A stretch of 64,000 nucleotides of DNA from the NCBI RefSeq assembly GCF_009372235.1, contig NZ_ML762925.1, positions 25,189 through 89,188 on the forward strand, given 5' to 3'. The translations under genes were made by a program, and so were the position numbers. The notes beneath the pieces were generated by a model. That model saw only the letters and a program-made list of their open reading frames with translations, was not told the origin of the DNA and searched no databases. Within the stretch, counting starts at the first letter, position 1; each line of letters opens with the position of its first letter. Below, one piece after another: positions 54,391-62,531 of this stretch. The stretch is from Dickeya oryzae. GTDB lineage: Bacteria > Pseudomonadota > Gammaproteobacteria > Enterobacterales > Enterobacteriaceae.

Positions 54391-55317
54391 TTATGCGTCC
54401 TCGCCATTCATCCAGTCCGGTTTTTGTATCTGCGGTTCGGGTTCATCAAGAAAGGCAGGTCTGTCAGTACCTGTCGGCAAATCGTGCAGGTCAAACGTTT
54501 CCCGCAGAGAGCGCACCTGCATTTCCAGCTCGCAGAGCAACCCAGACATAAAGTTTTTGGGGACATCAATAAAGTTTTCAGCGCAATAAGCGACCAGCGT
54601 TTCAAACGCATTGGCCAGTCGAACGGTAATCGCCGATTCGGCATCGGTAGCAACGCCTGCAACCTCGGTACGCAGGCGCTTGACTTCCTCGTCAGGCTTG
54701 GGGGGCTGTAGACGGGATTTCTTTTCCAGCTTTGTTGACAGTGTGTCAATTTTCTCGTTTTTATCGGCCAGCACGCGCTGCTGTGCAGCGTTGGTTTCAC
54801 GGGCTTCGCGCAGAGCGGCTTTTAGTTCCCGGCTGGTCATGCGGTCGATATCGTCGAGAGTCATACCTGCAACAGTGCCACCATCTGCTAATGCCGCTAG
54901 TTCCTCGTCATCTTCTAACATCAGCTCATACAGTTTTGTCTTCCCCAAATGCGAAAGCGCTTTCGCATTTGATGCCAGAGCGGGAGAAAGAAACTTTAGT
55001 GAGGCTTGCATCATTTTTTGAGCGATACGAGGCGCAATGCCTAAGCTATCCTCAACGATTTCGATAAAATCACCGTGGGGTTCATTTTCTTTGAGAATAA
55101 CCAAACGTTTACCAGCTTCCAGCATGGCTTCAGCTGATTGCGCCATATAAAAACGCGCTTCGTGAACGATGCGATCACGTTCATACGGCAACCCATCACC
55201 AAATTGCTGCATCACCTGCATCCGGTGTTCGGTCATTGCATTCAGTTTTACATTCAGTTCGCCCGATAACGGAGCATCTTCCACTAATTGAGACGGTTCT
55301 TGTTTTGTACGTGCCAT
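54391..55317 (-). CDS. DUF3102-type phage early protein
   Basis: A 308-residue protein with the DUF3102 core (ARFYMAQSAEAMLEAGKRLVILKENEPHGDFIEIVEDSLGIAPRIAQKMMQASLKF) and a long coiled coil (about 165-215, LKAALREARETNAAQQRV). DUF3102 proteins are found in replication regions of plasmids and phages. It lies directly upstream of the transposase gene. Confidence 0.85.
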   Translation of the reverse strand: MARTKQEPSQLVEDAPLSGELNVKLNAMTEHRMQVMQQFGDGLPYERDRIVHEARFYMAQSAEAMLEAGKRLVILKENEPHGDFIEIVEDSLGIAPRIAQKMMQASLKFLSPALASNAKALSHLGKTKLYELMLEDDEELAALADGGTVAGMTLDDIDRMTSRELKAALREARETNAAQQRVLADKNEKIDTLSTKLEKKSRLQPPKPDEEVKRLRTEVAGVATDAESAITVRLANAFETLVAYCAENFIDVPKNFMSGLLCELEMQVRSLRETFDLHDLPTGTDRPAFLDEPEPQIQKPDWMNGEDA

Positions 55318-55332
55318 CGTTCTTGATCCTTA

Positions 55333-55638
55333 TTAGCGGCTGCCAGCGAGAAGGCGCTGGTTCATTTCGTTGATTCTGTCCTGCGCACGCGCCACTTCGC
55401 TGGCGTGCGCGTGGGCTATTTGCAGTGTCTGCATGGAGAGGGCAAAACGTCCGTTGTCCAGTTTTTGCGCTAACCCTTCCTCGATCAGCGTATTCAGTGC
55501 GCGGTTAATATTGGCTGGCGAGTCGTCTAACGCAGCGGCTAACTCGCTGTTTGACAGCCCTGTGAGGGTGTGGCCCTTGAGAGCTTTAAACACCTTGAGA
55601 ATGCGGGTGCCAGCGCTGGAAACGTTCAGTTTGCTCAT
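55333..55638 (-). CDS. Winged-helix phage regulator
   Basis: A 101-residue protein with a winged helix-turn-helix (ILKVFKALKGHTLTGLSNSELAAALDDSPANINRALNTLIEEGLAQKL) resembling IclR-type N-terminal domains, followed by a short helix. It probably tunes early transcription. AAAGGGGAATGT precedes the ATG. Confidence 0.8.
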   Translation of the reverse strand: MSKLNVSSAGTRILKVFKALKGHTLTGLSNSELAAALDDSPANINRALNTLIEEGLAQKLDNGRFALSMQTLQIAHAHASEVARAQDRINEMNQRLLAGSR

Positions 55639-55691
55639 ACATTCCCCTTTTTCTAATATGTGATAATCTGTTTCCTATAATGAAAGGTTGG

Positions 55692-55871
55692 TCAGGCGGC
55701 GGGCTTTAGGCCGAGCTTGACGGCAATCTCGTGTGACTTGCCGTAGCGGGCTTTTACGAAGCCGTTGAGAACGCGGTATACAGCTTCGCGTGAATAGCCG
55801 TTTTCTGCGGCCCACGCGGTGACTGTGATGCCGTGTTGCTGAAAGCGTTGTTTCACCTGTTCGGGCGTCAT
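55692..55871 (-). CDS. Ner-like/Cro-type DNA-binding protein
   Basis: A 59-residue frame, MTPEQVKQRFQQHGITVTAW followed by AAENGYSREAVYRVLNGFVKARYGKSH and a stop after KLGLKPAA. It has a compact HTH (WAAENGYSREAVYRVLNG). Small size, HTH type and position as first gene of the early operon opposite the repressor match the Ner/Cro role of Mu-like phages. The ATG at 55871 follows GGAGGCC. Confidence 0.85.
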   Translation of the reverse strand: MTPEQVKQRFQQHGITVTAWAAENGYSREAVYRVLNGFVKARYGKSHEIAVKLGLKPAA

Positions 55872-55917
55872 GTTATGGCCTCCGATTGTGCAATGATTGT
55901 TGATTGATATGTGTTAG

Positions 55918-55946
55918 ATTATGCGACCGATTGGGTACATAGTCAA
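55918..55946 (-). promoter_or_regulatory. Leftward early promoter of the prophage
   Basis: On the minus strand TTGACT (55941-55946) and CATAAT (55918-55923) are spaced by exactly 17 bp, each a one-base variant of the sigma70 consensus. It points into the Ner-like gene and early operon, about 45 bp from its start. Confidence 0.75.
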
Positions 55947-55961
55947 GGGACCGAATGGGTA
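55926..55961. promoter_or_regulatory. Operator-like direct repeats
   Basis: ACCGATTGGGTA (55926-55937) and ACCGAATGGGTA (55950-55961) differ at one base and are centred 24 bp apart. The first lies in the spacer of the early promoter; the second overlaps the repressor start codon. This suggests cooperative repressor binding that blocks both the early promoter and its own gene. Confidence 0.65.
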
Positions 55962-56386
55962 TCATGGATAATTTAGAGCTTGCTTCGATTGGTGTGCGAA
56001 TTCGTCAAGTGCGTGGAAATCTTTCTCAGACTGAGTTTGCATCAAGACTAGGCATTGAACGAAAAAGTGTTTCTCGCTACGAGGCTGGTGATCGCGCACC
56101 AGATGCGTTAGTCATTCTTCGTCTACTAAGAGAATTTGGTGTGGATCCCACATGGTTGTTAATTGGCGATGGGGATGGCCCAGAACTGACGTCTGATGAA
56201 CAAGAGATGTTGGGTTATTTCCGCAATGCCCCACTCGCAGTCAAAGCAGCAGCGTTGGCAGCATTGCAGGCTGGAGTGTCGTCGCACACACCTAATGGGC
56301 AGGTATTTAATGGCGATATTACTGGTCAAGTTGCTGGTAACCAGATAATCAATAATGGCGTGATAAAAAATAAAAAAAATCGTTAA
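55955..56386 (+). CDS. XRE-family phage repressor
   Basis: A 143-residue protein. Residues 12-70 form a classic XRE HTH (GVRIRQVRGNLSQTEFASRLGIERKSVSRYEAGDRAPD). The C-terminus carries FNGDITGQVAGNQIIN (118-133), a motif repeated in the next gene. AAGGGACCGA precedes the ATG at 55955. Opposed to the Ner-like gene with an operator region between, it is the lysogeny repressor. Confidence 0.9.
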   Translation: MGIMDNLELASIGVRIRQVRGNLSQTEFASRLGIERKSVSRYEAGDRAPDALVILRLLREFGVDPTWLLIGDGDGPELTSDEQEMLGYFRNAPLAVKAAALAALQAGVSSHTPNGQVFNGDITGQVAGNQIINNGVIKNKKNR

Positions 56387-56401
56387 GCACAGAGGGATTA
56401 G

Positions 56402-56983
56402 ATGCATCAGGAGTTTAATGGAACTGCTAGCGGGCAATTTTCTGCCAGGGATATTATCAATATTCATCATCCGAATGAGCCTGTGGCCGAAGATGAACAG
56501 TTACTGCCAGCCCAGCGCCAGCGTTTACACCAGCTATTAGATGAAATTAGCGCTATCAGTGGTGAGGCTAAAAAAGACCTCTGGCGAGCCGTTCACGCTC
56601 ATATTGATGTGCGTAGCGTTCACTTCATCACAACCCAAAAATTCCATAAAGCCGAGATATATTTAGAGAAGCGCTTGGCAGATGCAAAACTGGCTCGTGA
56701 GTGTAAGCGCTTAGTTGCGGAGATTTTGCGGTTAACCGCAGCAAACAAAAGTGCGGAGCGTGATCGGTTCTGCCTGCGCACGTTCGGCACCAAAATGTTG
56801 AACGATTTATCACGCGAGCAGTTACAGGCTGTATTTAATTTTTTCGATAATGAGCCAGCATCACGTTCACGCGAGTCTGAATTGAAGAAAAATGCTCATT
56901 GGCAGGATATCGTCATTGCATACCCCAAATTATTTCTGGTCTTTTTTTTAGCAGGTTTCGTGGTGTCTTTCGTTTTCAGATAA
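56402..56983 (+). CDS. Probable prophage cargo protein with C-terminal membrane anchor
   Basis: A 193-residue protein. Residues 5-20 (FNGTASGQFSARDIIN) echo the repressor tail motif (FNG...GQ...IIN). A helical region follows (about 30-150), then one C-terminal membrane segment (YPKLFLVFFLAGFVVSFVF). No family is recognised. It lies between the repressor and the lipoprotein gene on the lysogenically expressed side, which suggests a lysogenic conversion or superinfection-exclusion role. AGAGGGATTAG precedes the ATG. Confidence 0.7.
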   Translation: MHQEFNGTASGQFSARDIINIHHPNEPVAEDEQLLPAQRQRLHQLLDEISAISGEAKKDLWRAVHAHIDVRSVHFITTQKFHKAEIYLEKRLADAKLARECKRLVAEILRLTAANKSAERDRFCLRTFGTKMLNDLSREQLQAVFNFFDNEPASRSRESELKKNAHWQDIVIAYPKLFLVFFLAGFVVSFVFR

Positions 56984-56993
56984 GGATTTCAGA

Positions 56994-57932
56994 ATGAAAA
57001 AAGCGTTAGTAATACCTTTGCTATTGTTGCTCAATGGGTGTGGTGATGATTCTAAGACTGTCTCAAAACCTCCAGTCGCACAAACAGAGTCAACAACCTT
57101 TAGAGTAAAAACTGACGATGTCACTATAAATAAACTGTTACCAATCATCAGAAAAAAACTCCCAGGGCTGGATAAGTATGCTGACCAGTTTCGAGACATT
57201 CAGGTTGAGCAAAATTACTGGCTCACAATAACATTCCAAATCCCACCGGACGCCAAAATACCCAATGAATATCTTTCTCAAAGAAATAAATGTTTTATAG
57301 AAATAAATAAAGAAGGCTCTGCAATCAAAGTGCCAAAAGTTGCTTGTAAGTCAGTTGCATTCGACCAGAAGATAACTGATCTGGATAGTGATTATTGGTT
57401 CTATTTTAATCCTGATGATTTGACGTATGAACCCTATGACTTTGCGACCCTTACAACAGATAAGCGTATTGCCGTAGCCAATGATTATCTGAAGCGTCTT
57501 GATGATGCAGTACAAACTGTTGAGCAGAAAAAAAACTGGAACCGATATGATTTCCCTAACTATAGCCGATGGTTTGGGCAGCTAGCGCGGGAGGGGGAGT
57601 TATACGGAAGTGAAATGTTCGCACCGTACTTGTCGTGCCGAATGGCTGGATCAATCGCAGATTTATGGTGGCATAATCAGATTGACTCTATTCAGGATTT
57701 AACATCCAATGACCCGAATAGGGCATATCCCGCCTTGCAGCGCATCCAGAAGAATTATGACGACTATCAGAATTACGCCATGCAATGCAAACGTGATATA
57801 AAGTCAGCGCCGCCTAAACCTAAAAAAACTGTGACTCTGCCACCCACCCCAGATAATAAGCCGCCACGTCCTGGCTGCCTGGCTGTATTCAAGCCAGATA
57901 ATACAACGGAGTGGACATGCCCAGCGAAATAG
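56994..57932 (+). CDS. Probable prophage cargo lipoprotein
   Basis: A 312-residue lipoprotein: MKKALVIPLLLLLNGC (lipobox LLNGC, Cys16), then about 295 residues without a recognised domain, rich in Lys/Asp, with Pro-rich stretches near the end (PPKPKKTVTLPPTP) and two cysteines in the last 20 residues. AAGGATTTCAGA precedes the ATG. AT-rich compared with the packaging genes. Probably expressed from the prophage, possibly in superinfection exclusion. Confidence 0.7.
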   Translation: MKKALVIPLLLLLNGCGDDSKTVSKPPVAQTESTTFRVKTDDVTINKLLPIIRKKLPGLDKYADQFRDIQVEQNYWLTITFQIPPDAKIPNEYLSQRNKCFIEINKEGSAIKVPKVACKSVAFDQKITDLDSDYWFYFNPDDLTYEPYDFATLTTDKRIAVANDYLKRLDDAVQTVEQKKNWNRYDFPNYSRWFGQLAREGELYGSEMFAPYLSCRMAGSIADLWWHNQIDSIQDLTSNDPNRAYPALQRIQKNYDDYQNYAMQCKRDIKSAPPKPKKTVTLPPTPDNKPPRPGCLAVFKPDNTTEWTCPAK

Positions 57933-57980
57933 CGGTTATCCTAATGCCCTTTAAAATCCCCACGTAACACAATCCGTCAT

Positions 57981-58010
57981 GCTGTCTCCACTACATAAAA
58001 GGAGACAGCT
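57981..58010 (+). promoter_or_regulatory. Hairpin covering the holin ribosome-binding site
   Basis: GCTGTCTCC (57981-57989) pairs perfectly with GGAGACAGC (58001-58009), a 9-bp stem with an 11-nt loop whose 3' arm holds the GGAG ribosome-binding site, one base before the ATG at 58011. Folding would block translation initiation of the first lysis gene. Confidence 0.75.
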
Positions 58011-58355
58011 ATGAACCTCAAAAAATTCCGCATCAAACGTCTGGAACGTCTTTTCGGCTGGCAGATTACCGCCGTTCTGCTGCTTGCTGTGATTGCGCTT
58101 GTTTCACCGCAACAGCTCCCCGTTGTTATCTACAAAATCGCCCTGATTACGCTGGCTGCTGTGCTCGGTTACTGGCTTGACCGCTCGCTGTTTCCCAAAG
58201 CGGCCCTCGGCCAGTACCTGAAGCATGAGCCGTCTTTGATGGATATCGGCCTTTATCCGGTCAAGACCGGCTATCACATGGTGTTTGCCGCTGCGCTGAT
58301 TCGACGTGCGATCATCGTTGCGGCGGTGTGTCTCGCTGTGGCAATGGGGCTGTAA
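58011..58355 (+). CDS. Putative holin
   Basis: A 114-residue membrane protein with about three hydrophobic segments (ITAVLLLAVIALVSP, IALITLAAVLGYWLD, RAIIVAAVCLAVAMGL). It is directly upstream of the lysozyme gene, the usual place for a holin in Mu-like phages; the size fits too. The ribosome-binding site AAAGGAG lies in a hairpin (see 57981-58010). Confidence 0.75.
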   Translation: MNLKKFRIKRLERLFGWQITAVLLLAVIALVSPQQLPVVIYKIALITLAAVLGYWLDRSLFPKAALGQYLKHEPSLMDIGLYPVKTGYHMVFAAALIRRAIIVAAVCLAVAMGL

Positions 58356-58356
58356 T

Positions 58357-59076
58357 ATGGGCTGGCCGCAAATTACCGTCATCATCCTGTTTGCCATCGG
58401 GTTGGGTGTTGAACTGGCGAAGCATGGCAAACCACGCACCGGGGAACATAGTTTCTGGTGGTCGTTGTTTGGCAATGTGATCACCATCTCGCTGCTCTGG
58501 TGTGGTGGCTTTTTCAGTCAGGCCCATGCCGCCCAGCCGCCCGCTGCAGCACAGCAATACCGCAACGACGTGATACGTAATGCCCGCCTCGGCTGGGGTC
58601 TGAATGCCCCTATCGCAGATTTCGCCGCCCAGTTGCATCAGGAATCTGGCTGGAACCCGCGAGCGGTGTCGCCAGTTGGCGCTCGCGGCCTGGCACAGTT
58701 TATGCCGTCAACATCGGAGTGGATCAGCAATGCTATTCCCGCTCTGGCAGCTAATCAGCCGTTTAACCCCGCCTGGGCCATTCGCGCATTAACCAGTTAT
58801 GACCGCTGGCTGTGGCAGCGCATCAATGCTGCCAACAGTTGCGAGCAAATGGCCATGACGCTATCGGGTTACAACGGCGGGCTGGGCTGGGTACAGCGCG
58901 ACAAGAAACTTGCCGCACAACGCGGGCTGGATAGCCAGCGGTGGTTCAGCCATGTTGCTACTGTCAACGCCGGGCGGCATGACGCCGCCTGGCGGGAGAA
59001 CCGCAATTATCCGCAGCGCATCCTGCTAGAACTTGCTCCGCGCTATCTCACCTGGGGAGGGCGTAGCTGTGTCTGA
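58357..59076 (+). CDS. Phage lysozyme (SLT) fused to a small membrane domain
   Basis: A 239-residue protein. Residues 1-55 (MGWPQITVIILFAIGLGVEL, GEHSFWWSLFGNVITISLLW) look like the small membrane protein that Mu-like phages usually encode as a separate gene. A C-terminal lytic transglycosylase domain follows (from about 75), with catalytic Glu in AAQLHQESGWNPRAVSPVGARGLAQFMP. The single frame is continuous, so this is a fusion. Its gene starts one base after the holin stop. Confidence 0.85.
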   Translation: MGWPQITVIILFAIGLGVELAKHGKPRTGEHSFWWSLFGNVITISLLWCGGFFSQAHAAQPPAAAQQYRNDVIRNARLGWGLNAPIADFAAQLHQESGWNPRAVSPVGARGLAQFMPSTSEWISNAIPALAANQPFNPAWAIRALTSYDRWLWQRINAANSCEQMAMTLSGYNGGLGWVQRDKKLAAQRGLDSQRWFSHVATVNAGRHDAAWRENRNYPQRILLELAPRYLTWGGRSCV

Positions 59077-59743
59077 CATCCTGAAAAAACTGCCGTGGAA
59101 AACGTTGCTGGTCATTGCCGCTGTGGCGTTCGCGCTCAGGCTTCTGTACCTGCAAGGCTATAAACAAGGGAGCACCACCGCATCAGCCGATGCTGAAAAG
59201 GTGCTGGCGGCGCAGAAATCAGCGTCAGACGCTGTGCTGGCGAGCCTGCAAGCGGACTACGCTCAGCACGAAGCCCAGCGTGTCGAGCAGGAAAAAAACG
59301 CGTTACTGGCGTGGCAGCAACGCTACCAGCAGCAGGTGCAGACTGCGAATGACGCCGAACTGGAATACCTCACTACCACGGCGACGCTGCGTGCGCAGAA
59401 CGCTGACCTAAAACGGAGAATTAACGATGTTACTGAACGCTGGATTGACGAACGCGGCCAGAGCCATGCTCAGCGGTGCGTGTTTACTGCTGGCTTCGTG
59501 CAGCAATACAACGCCGCCTTTGGTCTCGACGCTGGAACAAGAATTGCCGCCCCTACCGGCGGGTCTGGCGACCCGACCACAACCGCTGGCTCCGTTGACG
59601 CCCGGTTACGCGACTCAGGCGTCACCCAGCGCGACGTCCTCGCCCACAGTACAGACGCAGGCGAGCGCTATCAGCAATTAGTGGCGCAGATTAACGGCCT
59701 GCTGGATTACATCGACGGGCTGAAAAACAGGAAGAAACAATGA
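59069..59743 (+). CDS. Rz-like inner-membrane spanin
   Basis: A 224-residue protein with a single N-terminal membrane anchor (KTLLVIAAVAFALRLLYL) and a long coiled-coil periplasmic part (about 35-125), the i-spanin plan. The GTG at 59069 overlaps the lysozyme end by 8 bp and has GGGGAGG about 8 nt upstream. It bridges to the outer-membrane spanin encoded within it in another frame. Confidence 0.88.
   Translation: MSDILKKLPWKTLLVIAAVAFALRLLYLQGYKQGSTTASADAEKVLAAQKSASDAVLASLQADYAQHEAQRVEQEKNALLAWQQRYQQQVQTANDAELEYLTTTATLRAQNADLKRRINDVTERWIDERGQSHAQRCVFTAGFVQQYNAAFGLDAGTRIAAPTGGSGDPTTTAGSVDARLRDSGVTQRDVLAHSTDAGERYQQLVAQINGLLDYIDGLKNRKKQ
59427..59681 (+). CDS. Rz1-like outer-membrane lipoprotein spanin, nested gene
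   Basis: An 84-residue frame embedded in a different reading frame inside the Rz gene. It has a signal peptide ending LLLASC (lipobox LASC) and then a Pro-rich sequence (TTPPLVSTLEQELPPLPAG) as expected of Rz1. Nested Rz/Rz1 genes are common in phages. It completes the outer-membrane disruption step of lysis. Confidence 0.82.
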   Translation: MLLNAGLTNAARAMLSGACLLLASCSNTTPPLVSTLEQELPPLPAGLATRPQPLAPLTPGYATQASPSATSSPTVQTQASAISN

Positions 59744-60069
59744 AAATTGAAGTGGAATTCTGGACGCTGGTCAGCCTGATGATTGCGTTCATGGGCTTTG
59801 TCTTCACGGTAGCCAGGATGTTTTTCGCCCAGATGGAAAAGCGACAGGCCGAGCGCTTCACAGCCTTTGAGTCAACGCTCAGGGAATCAGCAGGCAACCT
59901 GAACAGCCTGGAGCGCGACTTAATGGCATTAAAAGCGGAGATGCCGCTGAATTATGTCCGCAGAGAAGACTATGTGCGCGGCCAGACGGTCATCGAAGCC
60001 AAGCTGGATGCGCTGTACAACAAATTAGAGGCGGTGCAAATGTACCGTAACGGGGGATTAAATGGTTGA
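59740..60069 (+). CDS. DUF2730-type phage protein
   Basis: A 109-residue protein with one N-terminal membrane segment (FWTLVSLMIAFMGFVFTVA) and a coiled coil. DUF2730 members are found in Mu-like phages just ahead of the small terminase. It overlaps the spanin stop by 4 bp. Role unknown. Confidence 0.8.
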   Translation: MKIEVEFWTLVSLMIAFMGFVFTVARMFFAQMEKRQAERFTAFESTLRESAGNLNSLERDLMALKAEMPLNYVRREDYVRGQTVIEAKLDALYNKLEAVQMYRNGGLNG

Positions 60070-60373
60070 TATCGCTCGCGTGCGACGTGAATCGATGCGC
60101 TGGAGTTTGCTGGTTGCACTCAACAAAACCCGGCCTTACACGGCCAGCGAAACGCTGTTGCTGGATATCGCTCGCGCTATTTATGCCGACACCACGGCGC
60201 TGGAACTACGCAGGGAGCTGGATTACCTGTCAGACCGCAAGATGGTCGATTTGACCAAGCGCCCCAGTGGTGACTGGTTTGCAGACCTGACCCGTCTGGG
60301 TGTGGATATCGTCGAGTACACCGTGGAATGCGGGCCGGGTATCGCCCGCCCGGAAAAATACTGGAGTGAGTGA
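60062..60373 (+). CDS. Mu gp26-like winged-helix phage protein
   Basis: A 103-residue protein, mostly helical with a winged-helix-like pattern (ELRRELDYLSDRKMVDLTKR). The place between DUF2730 and the small terminase matches Mu gp26-type proteins; the function is unknown. It overlaps its neighbours by 8 and 1 bp. Confidence 0.7.
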   Translation: MVDIARVRRESMRWSLLVALNKTRPYTASETLLLDIARAIYADTTALELRRELDYLSDRKMVDLTKRPSGDWFADLTRLGVDIVEYTVECGPGIARPEKYWSE

Positions 60374-60930
60374 TGGCCAGACGCAGCACTATCGACAAAC
60401 TGCCGGATGATGCACGCCGCTGGCTTGAGCGTGCGCTGACCGAATCGGGCTTCAGCGGTTATGCCGAACTGGAAAGCCTGCTGCGTGAGCAGGGTTACGT
60501 TATCAGCAAGTCGGCTATCCACCGTTATGGCCAGAAAATCGAGCGTCGTTTTGCGGCAATTCGTTCAGCAACGGAAGCCGCCCGGATGCTGACTGAGGGC
60601 GCAGCGGATGATCAGGATGCGCGTTCGGAAGCGGTGATAGCGCTGATACAGACCGAGCTGTTCGAGAGCATCGTCCAGTTGCAGGAAGCTGAAGAGGGAG
60701 AGATTGATCATAAGGAGCGTGTCGCTCTCTTGTCGAAAGTTGCAAAAAACGTGGCCACACTTTCGCGTGCCTCCGTCAACCTCAAAAAGTACCAGGCTGA
60801 TATTCGGCGTGAAGCCCGCGAAGAATTACTGCGTGAACAGGCTGCCGCGCTGGATAAAGCGGCGAAAGCTCAGGGGTTGGGTGAAGAGCAAGTTCGATTC
60901 TGGCGTGAGAAGGTTCTGGGCATACGATGA
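60373..60930 (+). CDS. Small terminase (DUF3486, Mu gp27-like)
   Basis: A 185-residue protein with an N-terminal HTH-like part (STIDKLPDDARRWLERALTE ... SGYAELESLLREQGYVISKSAIHRYG) typical of DUF3486, then a helical assembly domain. It recognises phage DNA for packaging with the next gene product. The ATG at 60373 overlaps the preceding stop. Confidence 0.9.
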   Translation: MARRSTIDKLPDDARRWLERALTESGFSGYAELESLLREQGYVISKSAIHRYGQKIERRFAAIRSATEAARMLTEGAADDQDARSEAVIALIQTELFESIVQLQEAEEGEIDHKERVALLSKVAKNVATLSRASVNLKKYQADIRREAREELLREQAAALDKAAKAQGLGEEQVRFWREKVLGIR

Positions 60931-62531
60931 AAGAACTCAGTAGCACATTACGAATCGTTGAATGGGAAGATCTGCCACCACGAGCCAGAGATATTCCCGA
61001 AAGTTTCAATCCTATGACAGATGGTGTCTTGATGGCCCATCAGGTGAGTGTATTGAAAATTCGGAAGTCTATCCTGGCTGTACCAAAAGGTCGTCGTACC
61101 GGGATAACGTTCTCATTTGGTTTTGATGCCGTTCTGACGTCTGCGGCCAGAAAGAACAGCGGTGGTATGGATGTATATTACATTGGCGATACCAAAGAAA
61201 AAGGTTTGGAGTTCATTGGCTATTGCGCGAAATTTTCCCGCGTCATTGCCGAACAGCAAGCTGATTCTGTCTCAAAAATCGAAGAGTTTCTGTTTGAAGA
61301 TCAGGATGACGAGGGAAATACCCGCCGTATAACCGCTTACCGAATCCGGTATGCTTCCGGTTTTCAGGTTGTCGCACTTTCATCCCGACCCGCTAACATT
61401 CGTGGTTTGCAGGGTATGGTCATCATTGATGAGGCTGCATTCCATCAGGATGTCCAGGGTGTGCTGGACGCCGCTACCGCTTTGTTGATCTGGGGAGGGC
61501 GTATCGTTGTTATCTCTTCACACAACGGGCGCTCCAATCCGTTCAATACATTCGTAACTGACATTGAGCAAGGGCTTTATGGGGATGACGCAGCGGTCTA
61601 TACCGTGACGTTTGATGATGCTGTTGCGAACGGTCTGTTTGAGCGTGTGTGTTTCATGAAGGGGGAAGAACCCACTCTCGAAGCGAAATCGGCGTGGTAC
61701 AGCCGAATCCGTAACGCCTATGGCCCCAGAAAAGCAGCTATGCGCGAGGAGCTGGATGCAATACCTCGTGACGGAAACGGTATTTGTATTCCTGGTATTT
61801 GGATTGAAGCGGCCATGCCTCCTGGTGATGATCGGGTAGTGCTACGCCTGACTCTGGATGATGACTTTTCTACTAAGTCTCGTCAGGAGCGTGAAGCCTT
61901 CGCAACAGACTGGATTACTCGTTACCTGGAGCCAGTTATTGCCAGACTTGATCCGACTCTGCGCTATGCCGTAGGTGAAGACTTTGCCCGCCACCGTGAT
62001 TTTTCATCCGTCGTATTGTTGGCAGTGATGCCCAATTTGTACCGACGGGTTCCACTCATCATTGAAATGCATAAAGTTCCCACACGACAACAGGAACAAA
62101 TTCTTTGGTATTTACTGCGCGCATTGCAACGATTTACGGGAGCAATGGATGCAACTGGGCCTGGCCAAACGCTGGCTGAATATACTGCCGATGAATTTGG
62201 CACAAATCGTATCGCCCAGATTAACCTCAACCGTTCCTGGTATGGGACATGGATGCCAAAGCTGATTCAAGCATTTGAGGATGGTGTGATCACAGTACCC
62301 GCTGACGACAACGTGAAGCAGGATTTGCATAGCATCGAAGATATTGACGGCATCCCGATGGTTTCCCCAGTTCGTAAAGAAGATTTAAAAGACCCTGAGT
62401 TATATCGTCATGGCGATACGGCTATTGCTCTGGTTTTAGCATGGTATGCCTCTGTCGCAATGAATGCTGGCCCGGTCACCGTCAATTCACGCCGCCGCCG
62501 TTCGTCCACCCGATTACTGGAGAATTACTGA
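60927..62531 (+). CDS. Large terminase (Mu gp28-like)
   Basis: A 534-residue terminase. Walker A-like VPKGRRTG (about 51-58), Walker B MVIIDEAAF (about 166-174) and the nuclease-domain Asp in YAVGEDFARHRDFSSVVLL show the ATPase-plus-RNase-H-like nuclease plan of phage motors. It packages DNA into the prohead. ATGA overlap with the small terminase. Confidence 0.93.
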   Translation: MKELSSTLRIVEWEDLPPRARDIPESFNPMTDGVLMAHQVSVLKIRKSILAVPKGRRTGITFSFGFDAVLTSAARKNSGGMDVYYIGDTKEKGLEFIGYCAKFSRVIAEQQADSVSKIEEFLFEDQDDEGNTRRITAYRIRYASGFQVVALSSRPANIRGLQGMVIIDEAAFHQDVQGVLDAATALLIWGGRIVVISSHNGRSNPFNTFVTDIEQGLYGDDAAVYTVTFDDAVANGLFERVCFMKGEEPTLEAKSAWYSRIRNAYGPRKAAMREELDAIPRDGNGICIPGIWIEAAMPPGDDRVVLRLTLDDDFSTKSRQEREAFATDWITRYLEPVIARLDPTLRYAVGEDFARHRDFSSVVLLAVMPNLYRRVPLIIEMHKVPTRQQEQILWYLLRALQRFTGAMDATGPGQTLAEYTADEFGTNRIAQINLNRSWYGTWMPKLIQAFEDGVITVPADDNVKQDLHSIEDIDGIPMVSPVRKEDLKDPELYRHGDTAIALVLAWYASVAMNAGPVTVNSRRRRSSTRLLENY

